From: a virus
Strand: one strand, 5' to 3'
DNA length: 46,257 nucleotides
Virus record (IMG/VR): IMGVR_UViG_3300049433_000155
Span: 1-46,257 of that record
The notes beneath the pieces are model-generated. The model had not been told where the DNA came from. It searched no databases and saw nothing but the letters and a program-made list of their open reading frames with translations. Shown here piece after piece: positions 13,736-20,106 of the stretch. The position numbers and the translations under genes are program-made. How positions within the stretch are numbered: the stretch's first letter is position 1; every line of letters begins with the position of its first letter.

Positions 13736-14380
13736 CTACACTGTCGCGAGTTCCCCGTCCACATCAAGCGCCAGCTCGGGCGATACCGTCCGCAGCTCGA
13801 TTTCTGCCGTCAGTGCGGCTTCCTGCTTCCGGGCCACCCTGATCAGGGCCCGGACTTTGGCACGCGCGTTCTCCAGCTTGACGAGTGCTGCCTTGTTTTC
13901 GTCGCCGTCCGCGCCCATGCCCTTGCTGGGAAGGTCACCTGCGAAGGTGGCGGCGACTACTTCGTTCTTGAGCTTGGTGGCGGCTTTCTCCGCTTCGGAC
14001 TTCTCTGCCGTGACCTTTCCGGCCATCTCAGCGGCGTACGCCGCTTCTACGTGCGCGACCGTGACTTTGCTCACGTCCGGGGTGGCGGACAGAAGTACGG
14101 CGTCGGCGGAATCCACCAGATCGAGGTCTGCCAGCCGACCCCAGATGTTCAAGTACCGGGAGATGGTCGGGCGCGACAGGAACTTGCCCTTGCCCTTCGC
14201 AAGGAGAGCGAATTCCTCCGGCGAGACCTTGCCGATGTTCTTGCCCTCGACAGCCTTGCCCTTGCGGACGGCCCTGGCTACCAGAGTGATCTTTGCGAGG
14301 ATTGTTCCGGTCTCCAGATCCGCCAACTGTATGGCAAGGTCCGTGGCGTTGGTGACGTGAGTTTTGGCGATGCTTGGCAT
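13736..14380 (-). CDS. HTH-containing DNA-binding protein
   Basis: A 214-aa protein. Residues about 50-85 contain FALLAKGKGKFLSRPTISRY, reading as a helix-turn-helix with SRPTISRYLNIW as the recognition helix. The rest is Ala/Lys/Glu-rich and likely coiled-coil (KVTAEKSEAEKAATKL). It has its own promoter (P4) and terminator, so it is a single-gene early unit. It sits next to the divergent control region and may regulate the TTGACATAG promoters or bind the origin. AGGAAAGAG precedes the ATG. Confidence 0.62.
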   Translation of the reverse strand: MPSIAKTHVTNATDLAIQLADLETGTILAKITLVARAVRKGKAVEGKNIGKVSPEEFALLAKGKGKFLSRPTISRYLNIWGRLADLDLVDSADAVLLSATPDVSKVTVAHVEAAYAAEMAGKVTAEKSEAEKAATKLKNEVVAATFAGDLPSKGMGADGDENKAALVKLENARAKVRALIRVARKQEAALTAEIELRTVSPELALDVDGELATV

Positions 14381-14475
14381 TGTGTGCTCTTTCCTGATTG
14401 TGTTCTCTACGTGAGAACGTGTGTGCCGGTACTCGGCGAGGGTAGGCGATTGCTTCCCCTGTTTGTTCTACGTTA

Positions 14476-14504
14476 AGTATACCACTCCCTTGACGCTATG
14501 TCAA
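14476..14504 (-). promoter_or_regulatory. Promoter P4 (TTGACATAG family)
   Basis: On the minus strand TTGACA is followed 17 bases later by TATACT. The gene start lies about 95 bases downstream at 14380. Confidence 0.88.
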
Positions 14505-14870
14505 GCCCTAGACTACGGGCTCGCGCCGGTGGCATATCGTGCTATTACGGATTCTCCCTACGGTACGGGTCAACATCCGTCGCTATTATCTCACATGGGC
14601 CCATATCCTATCACCATAGGGAGGCGCCTTGTCTATCGGTCCTGTGAGGGGCCGCGTTATCCCATGCTCCACTTTCGTGCCCGCTTGCTTGCTTCTACCT
14701 TACCTATCGGCAGGCTTGACCCCTTCCTTAGTAGTTCTCACGATGAGTAGTGCTTGGCTTCCTGTGTGGCTAACCGGCCCGCTTGGGCCTACCCTAATTG
14801 TAGCTCGGAGTGAGCCTCAATGGTAACTCTAGCCCCATTTTAAGTGTGTGCTAAGTCTCATCTCTAGCCC
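14505..14870. other. Divergent control region, gene-free
   Basis: About 366 bases between the leftward P4 and rightward P5. No ORF with a ribosome site, no tRNA and no large inverted repeat could be seen. It separates the two transcription halves of the genome. Confidence 0.6.
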
Positions 14871-14900
14871 TTGACATAGACTAGAGTTGTGTGTTAGGGT
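14871..14900 (+). promoter_or_regulatory. Promoter P5, rightward (TTGACATAG family)
   Basis: The only family member on the + strand: TTGACATAG with a weak -10 (TAGGGT after 18 bases). CTCTAG and CTAGAG form an inverted repeat flanking the -35 (14862-14886), a candidate operator. It should start the late operon. Confidence 0.65.
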
Positions 14901-14950
14901 GTGTGTGGCCCCTGTGAATTTTGTGGCTGGTGGGGACATGGGCCGAACTA

Positions 14951-15075
14951 CAGACTCAGCTTCTGTAATAATAAATGAAAATAATAAATGAAATAGACCC
15001 ATTTGTTCCGCTGGCTCCTTCAGACTCAGCTTCTGTAATAATAAATGAAAATAATAAATGAAAAAGACCTATTTG
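14951..15075 (+). repeat. AT-rich direct repeat, two copies of about 55 bp
   Basis: The unit starting CAGACTCAGCTTCTG and running through two AATAAATGAAA blocks occurs at 14951-15005 and 15021-15075, offset by 70 bp, with few differences. It is far more AT-rich than its surroundings. It lies in the leader of the sigma-like gene, downstream of P5. Confidence 0.9.
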
Positions 15076-15114
15076 CGAGGATTTGCTCGCTTCACTCTGC
15101 GCTGGTAGGATGGG

Positions 15115-16239
15115 ATGGTGATGCCAGACTCCGCACTGCCCGGTCCTTCGGTGACCGAGCTGTGCGCTCACGGCCGCGCACTCATCTTCTCGGTGGCGAG
15201 AGAGGTCTACGCGCGGCCACACCCTGGCTTCACCTGGGATGAGATCGTGTCCTCCACAAGCTTCGCGCTGGTACAGGCTGCCGTTCGGTGGCCCGTCTAT
15301 TGCCAAACTCACAACTATGACCCCTCTCTCGCTACATCTGGCAGCTACTTCCTGGTCTACGCCAGGACCAGAATGAGAGGTGCGATCAAAGACGAACAAC
15401 GACTCCTCGATCCCTACACTCGGTCTGAACGCACCCAGCAGTCCATCGACGATCCAAGCTCTGACTACTCCTCACATCGATCCGTCCGTCACAACCCCTC
15501 CAATCCCTCCAATCCCTCCACTGCCTCCAATCCCTCCAATCCCCCTAATCCCTCCACTGCCTCCACTGCCTCCAATCCCTCCTCTCCACAGGAACAACAG
15601 AACATTCCGAGACCACATCCCCAGTACATGCTGCGGTCTACTATCCCTGTAGACTTCTCCACTCATAATGCATATGACACCGCTTACGACAAATATCTTG
15701 AGTCCACTAATCTAACCGTTGAAGAAATCACCAGCTGGAACGAAACAGCAGCCGTTGCCCTAGCTGCGTATCGAGCTCTCACACCGCAACAGCAACTGGT
15801 GTTGGCGTTCATTGTTCTCAAACCCCGTACGTTACGTGTTCAGCGTATGAGCATGTGGCAGGTGGCTACGTACTCGACTGGCCAGATACTTCGCGCCGTT
15901 GCCTCAGACCTTTCTCCCACCGTCTCCCTGGCTCCCTTCTCTCATGCCGCAGCGCTGCAACTGTCTCCATATCCGGAGATTGATGAGTACTTAGCTCAAT
16001 CTTCCGACTCCTCCTCTTCCGACAGCTCCGCTGTCTCCCAACTTTCCGACAGCTCCGCTGTCGCCCTATCTCCATCCCGACAGCGTCGCTGTCTCCTCAT
16101 CCACCAATTCGAAAGTGCGCTTACGTCGGAGCCGGGTTTGCTGGTGGATCTCGCCGCCCGCTATCGCAGCACCTTTCGCCGCCAAACCGATACATCTTCC
16201 GACAGCTCCGCTGCTCCTAGCGACTCGCTGCCCCAGTGA
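15115..16239 (+). CDS. Phage sigma-70-like factor with low-complexity linkers
   Basis: A 374-aa protein. Residues 12-100 resemble sigma region 2: FTWDEIVSSTSFALVQAAV, then YFLVYARTRMRGAIKDEQR, which parallels the F-x-x-YAxxRIRGAxxDElR of FliA/WhiG-type sigmas. Residues 220-263 resemble region 4: ALTPQQQLVLAFIVL, then MSMWQVATYSTGQILRAV, a helix-turn-helix. Between them is an Asn-Pro-Ser/Thr-Ala-Ser run (127-158), and the C-terminus has SDSSA repeats. The first gene after P5, it could redirect polymerase to late genes. The linkers are odd for a sigma factor. The start could be ATG 15115 or 15121. Confidence 0.65.
   Translation: MVMPDSALPGPSVTELCAHGRALIFSVAREVYARPHPGFTWDEIVSSTSFALVQAAVRWPVYCQTHNYDPSLATSGSYFLVYARTRMRGAIKDEQRLLDPYTRSERTQQSIDDPSSDYSSHRSVRHNPSNPSNPSTASNPSNPPNPSTASTASNPSSPQEQQNIPRPHPQYMLRSTIPVDFSTHNAYDTAYDKYLESTNLTVEEITSWNETAAVALAAYRALTPQQQLVLAFIVLKPRTLRVQRMSMWQVATYSTGQILRAVASDLSPTVSLAPFSHAAALQLSPYPEIDEYLAQSSDSSSSDSSAVSQLSDSSAVALSPSRQRRCLLIHQFESALTSEPGLLVDLAARYRSTFRRQTDTSSDSSAAPSDSLPQ
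15496..15590 (+). repeat. Minisatellite of TCCAATCCC units inside the sigma-like gene
   Basis: About ten 9-base units (CCCTCCAAT and CCCTCCACTGCC variants) in tandem encode the NPSNPSTAS linker. The reading frame is kept because the unit length is a multiple of three. Such arrays change length by slippage. Confidence 0.85.
16021..16093 (+). repeat. Three palindromic GACAGCnnnGCTGTC repeats
   Basis: GACAGCTCCGCTGTC at 16021-16035 and 16048-16062, and GACAGCGTCGCTGTC at 16079-16093; a truncated copy starts at 16201. Each can form a 6-bp hairpin. They encode Ser-Asp-Ser-Ser-Ala in some copies and Ser-Arg-Gln-Arg-Arg in another. Confidence 0.85.
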
Positions 16240-16272
16240 CTCGCTCCAACCGATCGACCAACGGGACCTTAG

Positions 16273-16506
16273 ATGTCACCCTGGAACCCCAGTGTCTACG
16301 CAAAAGCGTTGATATCAGCAGCTATTGCGTTCATCACTGCCCTGGGTGTGGCGCTTAATACTCCAGGTATCACCTCCACTGAGTGGTCCATCGCCATCGG
16401 TGCTTTCATCACTGCCTTCCTGGCCACCTACTCCACCACTAACGCTCGCTCCACCTCCGATCCCTCCACTCCCTCCATCTCTCAATCCGAAGGACCGGTG
16501 GCATAA
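16273..16506 (+). CDS. Holin (r1t-like small membrane protein)
   Basis: A 77-aa protein with two predicted membrane segments (residues about 8-30, ALISAAIAFITALGVAL, and 37-55, WSIAIGAFITAFLATY) and a polar Ser/Thr-rich tail. The order W-x-P-x-x-Y-A-K-A, helix, T-x-x-E-W, helix matches r1t-type holins of actinophages. It would permeabilise the membrane for lysis, yet no endolysin is recognisable in the genome. The next gene starts at GTG 16510, only three bases on. Confidence 0.7.
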   Translation: MSPWNPSVYAKALISAAIAFITALGVALNTPGITSTEWSIAIGAFITAFLATYSTTNARSTSDPSTPSISQSEGPVA

Positions 16507-16509
16507 CTC

Positions 16510-17079
16510 GTGGACACACTTCAAGCCCGGCAGGCATATGAGCTTAAGCTGGCAGGCGCTGAACGTCTTGACATTCGTTCTGGAGTGTGGTATGGTCGGC
16601 CCGTGAGAGAAATTCAGGTGGGTGGCCACAAAGGTGGCTCTGTGTCGGTTGTAGCATTCGTGGACGACGAGGACTATGAGAGGGTAAATCAAGTCAAGTG
16701 GTCAATTCATCACGCCGCCAATACTACATATGTAGCCCGCAGATATGCAGCTGGATATGAAATGTTGCACTGGTTTATTATGGGTGAAAAGCATATAGAC
16801 CATATCGACCATAATGGGTTGAATAACTGTCGGTCAAATTTGCGCGCAGGTGGGCAGTTTGGTAATAATAGGAACACCCGTAAAATTAAGCCTACTTCGT
16901 CCCAGTACAAGGGAGTTTGCTGGGACAAGTCTCGTAATAAGTGGCAGAGTAAGATCACAGTAAACTATGAATCCAAGTATCTTGGTCGGTTCGCTGATGA
17001 AATCGAGGCGGCAAAGGCTTATGACAAGGCAGCGCGACTTTACTTCGGTGAGTACGCTCTGCTGAACTGTGGGGGGTGA
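16510..17079 (+). CDS. HNH homing endonuclease with AP2 domain, fused to a TerS-like start
   Basis: A 189-aa protein from GTG 16510. Residues about 80-115 hold the HNH_3 pattern (LHWFIMG, then HIDHIDHNGLNNCRSNLR). Residues 133-185 form an AP2 DNA-binding domain (SQYKGVCWDKSRNKWQ, then YLGRFADEIEAAKAYD). The first 16 residues (VDTLQARQAYELKLAG) copy the first helix of the small terminase encoded just downstream (TLLARQAYELKLAG at 17097), with mostly synonymous base differences. The gene therefore appears to have inserted into terS, capturing the old start while a new start was made behind it. Free-standing endonucleases of this class cut intron- or endonuclease-free alleles. Confidence 0.85.
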   Translation: MDTLQARQAYELKLAGAERLDIRSGVWYGRPVREIQVGGHKGGSVSVVAFVDDEDYERVNQVKWSIHHAANTTYVARRYAAGYEMLHWFIMGEKHIDHIDHNGLNNCRSNLRAGGQFGNNRNTRKIKPTSSQYKGVCWDKSRNKWQSKITVNYESKYLGRFADEIEAAKAYDKAARLYFGEYALLNCGG

Positions 17080-17084
17080 AGTCA

Positions 17085-17153
17085 ATGTCTGATACCACGT
17101 TACTAGCTCGACAAGCGTACGAGCTTAAGCTAGCAGGTAATGACAGCTTTTGA
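17085..17153 (+). pseudogene. terS: TerS first helix, out of frame with the rest
   Basis: A 22-codon ORF (MSDTTLLARQAYELKLAGNDSF) behind a strong GGGGGGTGA site. The protein logic continues in the +1 frame at 17140 (MTAFDIAEKL): removing one A from GGTAATGAC would give ...LKLAGMTAFDIAEKL, a complete HTH. This is either a real +1 frameshift mutation, an assembly error, or recoding. It supplies helix 1 of the TerS DNA-binding domain. Confidence 0.6.
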
Positions 17154-17493
17154 TATTGCGGAAAAGCTGCAAGTGACGGTGGAGGAGGCCAATGCTCTCG
17201 TCACCGATTATGCCGACACTATGCCCTCACCTAGCAACACTGAAGCGCGTCGTACCGAGGTGGCCCGCGTTGATCTGTGGCTGGCGAGGGTGGATGCTGC
17301 GTGGGTATCTAAGGAATTGCCGATCGAGAAGGCTGTGACGGCGTTTACGCGCCTGTCGGAGCGCCGTTGTAAACTGTTAGGGTTAGACGCTCCTTCCCGA
17401 GCTGAGATCGAAGCTACTCTTCATGCCGTTACCCCAGGCGCCATCGAAGATGAGCTGGCTCGCCTCTCTACGGAATTGGGGTTTAATGTCTAA
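17140..17493 (+). CDS. terS: Small terminase subunit (main part)
   Basis: A 117-aa frame with TAFDIAEKLQVTVEEANALV (helices 2 and 3 of the HTH), then RRTEVARVDLWLARVDAAW and RLSERRCKLLGLDAP, a pattern usual in actinophage small terminases. TerS selects the phage DNA for packaging and hands it to TerL. ATG 17140 has a poor ribosome site, and the missing first helix is in the overlapping 17085 frame. The gene is directly followed by TerL with an 8-base overlap. The HNH-AP2 gene sits at its 5-prime side. Confidence 0.75.
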   Translation: MTAFDIAEKLQVTVEEANALVTDYADTMPSPSNTEARRTEVARVDLWLARVDAAWVSKELPIEKAVTAFTRLSERRCKLLGLDAPSRAEIEATLHAVTPGAIEDELARLSTELGFNV

Positions 17494-19942
17494 GTTGGAC
17501 TCCATTGCACGTTATCGCGAGCTGCTGAAGTATCAGTGGTTGTGCGGTGATCCTTATTGCGATGGAAAACCACATAAGGGCTTTCCTCATCGACACGCAC
17601 GAGGGGAACAACGTGTCGTTGGTGATGCCTACATTACAGCCTTCGTCACCGGGCGTGGGTGGGGTAAACTGTTACGTATGAGCACACCGATTCCCACACC
17701 ATCCGGCTGGACGATGATGAGCGATCTTCAAGTGGGAGATCGTGTCTTTGATGAATCTGGTCGTACCTGTTCTGTGACCGCTGTGTTCGATGAAGTACCG
17801 GAGCGGGTTTATCAGCTCAACTTTTCGGACGGTGCGTCAGTGGTGGCTGGCGGGGAGCACCAGTGGGTGACGTGGACGGCAGCGGATCGTAAGGCGCTTA
17901 ATCGCTGCCAGTCTCATGATCAGCGCACTGGATTCCCTGTGAACTGGCCTACTTGGCGAGCCCAGGGCCGGTGGGGCTCTAGGATAGATGTCCGAGGTCC
18001 AGATATCCGCACTACGGATGACATAGTTGCTACTTTGACTGTGAGTTCTCGCGGAGACACCAACCACTCTATTCCGAACACTCTTCCCCTTCAACTCCCA
18101 GAAGAGATTCTTCCAGTGGCCCCGTGGTTATTGGGTTTCTGGCTAGGGGACGGCTCTACAACTTCAGGAGAACTTACGGTCGGAGCTGAGGACTTTGCCT
18201 TCGTGGCGTCTCAGACTGCACTTAGTCACAACTACGAGAAGCGTGAGGGATTTGCTGGCCGGTACAATGTTCCAGGTCTTATAACCCAACTTCGTTATCT
18301 AGGAGTATTGGGCAATAAGCACGTGCCTAATCTCTATCTTCGAGCTTCAGAGATGCAACGCCGGGATCTACTGGCTGGGCTATTAGACAGTGACGGGTAT
18401 ATTGATCCTGTCTCGGGACAAGTGGAGTTCACTTCCACCGTTGAGGCTCTAGCCGATAATGTCATAGAGCTTGCTCGGTCTTTAGGCATGAAGCCTCACG
18501 TCTCTAAGTGTCGAGCTACCTTGAACGGTGTCGATTGCGGGCCTAAGTGGCGTGTGTTCTGGCGGCCTCTCACTAACTGCTTCCGGCTCCCACGTAAGGC
18601 TAACGAATTCCATCCACTTGAATCTCAAGCTCTTCGTAATTATCACCGAATGATTAGCTCGGTAGAAAAATTGCCAGTAGAGCCGATGCGTTGTATTACG
18701 GTGGACTCGCCGAACAGTATGTACCTTGCTGGTGAGGGAATGATTCCTACTCACAACACTCGCACCGCAGCCGAATATGTTAAAGCTCGGATGCTCAATG
18801 AGCCTGGCCACCGTGTGATTGTGGTAGCGCCGGTGGCAGCAGTGGGTAAGCTAGTGTGTATTGAAGGTGAGTCGGGTCTGCTTAGTGTCTTGCCCTCCGA
18901 CAGGGTTGCCAACTGGTCTCGGTCGCTTGGTGAGCTGGTGCTGAAGAACGGCTCTCAGCTCAAACTTTTCGGTGCGTACTCGCGCGACGACGCCGATTCG
19001 ATACGAGGCAGTCAATCGCATACCCTATGGGCCGAGGAATTAGCTACTTGGAGGCACCAGGAATTCGCATGGGACATGGCGATGATGGCTAATCGGCTAG
19101 GTAATGACGCTAAGGTGGTCGTGACGTCTACTCCTCGCCCCACTACGCTCATAAAGAAACTGATGAACATGGACAATGTTACTATCATAACTGGGTCCAC
19201 GTTCGATAATCAAGATAATCTGGCCGACGCCTATATCAAGCACTTGACCTCAAACTACGAGGGCACTAGGATGGGCCAGCAGGAGTTGTATGGTCAACTG
19301 CTTGAGGACATTGCGGGGGCTATGTGGAACACTGAGATGTTCCGATATCCTGAGAAGTTGCCGGAATTCGTGCGTATCTCAGTGGCTATCGACCCACCCG
19401 GTGGTCATCGGCTGGGCACTAACGCAAAGTGTGGTATCGTCGCTGTGGGTTTAGCTGCTGATGGTCTGCTATATGTTCTAGCGGATCGCTCCGGTCACTT
19501 CTCTCCAGAGCAGTGGGCCCAGACAGCGATTGATTTATACGATGAGCTGGAAGCGGACGTTATCACCATCGAGAACAACTTCGGTGGTGCGATGTGTGCT
19601 TCAGTGGTTAAGGCGGCTGGATTCACCGGTCGTATCCATACCGTTCGAGCCTCCCGTGGGAAGCAGCTTAGAGCCGAACCTGTTGTGTCTCTTTATGAGA
19701 AGAAGAGGGTCTTTCACGTCCAAGGTTTGGAAGACTTGGAGAAGCAGATGACAAGTTGGGTGCCGCCCGGCCAGGTTGAGGTTGATTCTAATGGCATCGA
19801 GACGCCAATACCAGCGTCTGACTATTCCCCAGATGGTATAGATGCTCTGGTTTGGGCTATAAATGAACTTGCACTGTCACCTAAGCGTCCCACGGTGACG
19901 ATGAGTTGTCCTCCTAGATCGTCCGTGGCGGTGGCACGATGA
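17486..19942 (+). CDS. terL: Terminase large subunit interrupted by an intein
   Basis: An 818-aa precursor from ATG 17486, overlapping the TerS stop. After removing the 363-aa intein the mature protein is about 455 aa. The intein splits the ATPase Walker A between K and T; splicing restores TGRGWGKTRTAAEY. Walker B is HTLWAEEL. The C-terminal nuclease shows acidic residues in VAIDPPGG, VITIENNFGG and DYSPDGIDALVWA. TerL pumps DNA into the prohead and cuts the concatemer. Because the insert lies in the ATP site, packaging needs splicing. Confidence 0.93.
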   Translation: MSKLDSIARYRELLKYQWLCGDPYCDGKPHKGFPHRHARGEQRVVGDAYITAFVTGRGWGKLLRMSTPIPTPSGWTMMSDLQVGDRVFDESGRTCSVTAVFDEVPERVYQLNFSDGASVVAGGEHQWVTWTAADRKALNRCQSHDQRTGFPVNWPTWRAQGRWGSRIDVRGPDIRTTDDIVATLTVSSRGDTNHSIPNTLPLQLPEEILPVAPWLLGFWLGDGSTTSGELTVGAEDFAFVASQTALSHNYEKREGFAGRYNVPGLITQLRYLGVLGNKHVPNLYLRASEMQRRDLLAGLLDSDGYIDPVSGQVEFTSTVEALADNVIELARSLGMKPHVSKCRATLNGVDCGPKWRVFWRPLTNCFRLPRKANEFHPLESQALRNYHRMISSVEKLPVEPMRCITVDSPNSMYLAGEGMIPTHNTRTAAEYVKARMLNEPGHRVIVVAPVAAVGKLVCIEGESGLLSVLPSDRVANWSRSLGELVLKNGSQLKLFGAYSRDDADSIRGSQSHTLWAEELATWRHQEFAWDMAMMANRLGNDAKVVVTSTPRPTTLIKKLMNMDNVTIITGSTFDNQDNLADAYIKHLTSNYEGTRMGQQELYGQLLEDIAGAMWNTEMFRYPEKLPEFVRISVAIDPPGGHRLGTNAKCGIVAVGLAADGLLYVLADRSGHFSPEQWAQTAIDLYDELEADVITIENNFGGAMCASVVKAAGFTGRIHTVRASRGKQLRAEPVVSLYEKKRVFHVQGLEDLEKQMTSWVPPGQVEVDSNGIETPIPASDYSPDGIDALVWAINELALSPKRPTVTMSCPPRSSVAVAR
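17669..18757 (+). mobile_element. Class 3-type intein with LAGLIDADG endonuclease, 363 aa
   Basis: The insert begins LLRMSTPIPTPSGW, lacking the usual Cys/Ser at position 1. It has GGEHQWVTW in block B, RCITVDSPNSMYLAGEG in block F and ends MIPTHN, followed by Thr. This Trp, block-F Cys, +1 Thr set is the WCT signature of class 3 inteins, in which the block-F Cys makes the first attack. The middle carries two LAGLIDADG motifs (LLGFWLGDGST and LLAGLLDSDGYID), so the homing endonuclease looks intact. Class 3 inteins are known from phage terminases and DnaB. Confidence 0.9.
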
Positions 19943-20106
19943 GTAGTTGGTTGTGGTTGCTTCTTTGTTTTGCTAGTTCTGTGGTCTGGTATGGGGCTGG
20001 GTATTCTACTGCATTGCGAAAAACTCCTCGTTCATTGGCGAGGTTGACACCGGAGCAATTGCATGTGTTAGCTGGTAAGGTCGCTGAGGAGAAGGTTAAG
20101 ACGTGA
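19939..20106 (+). CDS. Small single-span membrane protein
   Basis: A 55-aa ORF overlapping the TerL stop (ATGA) and the portal start (GTGA). Residues 3-23 (SWLWLLLCFASSVVWYGAG) form one membrane helix, and the rest is a basic/amphipathic helix (LTPEQLHVLAGKVAEEKV). The double coupling supports it. Function unknown; a spanin-like or lysis accessory role is possible but unsupported. Confidence 0.7.
   Translation: MSSWLWLLLCFASSVVWYGAGYSTALRKTPRSLARLTPEQLHVLAGKVAEEKVKT

Noticed and set aside
13715-14476. Long plus-strand ORF opposite the HTH gene
   Set aside because: It mirrors the minus-strand gene, which has a promoter, ribosome site, terminator and plausible protein. The plus-strand product is low-complexity and Cys/Gly/Arg-rich.
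14951-15075. attP site at the AT-rich direct repeat
   Set aside because: No integrase or excisionase gene was recognised anywhere in the genome.
16510-17140. Group I intron or second intein carrying the HNH-AP2 gene
   Set aside because: The duplicated terS start has its own ribosome site and ATG, no intron core could be recognised, and the HNH frame has its own stop without splicing blocks.
17423-17485. Upstream extension of TerL to 17423
   Set aside because: The extra residues lie within the terS reading region and do not look like TerL; ATG 17486 gives the usual overlap.
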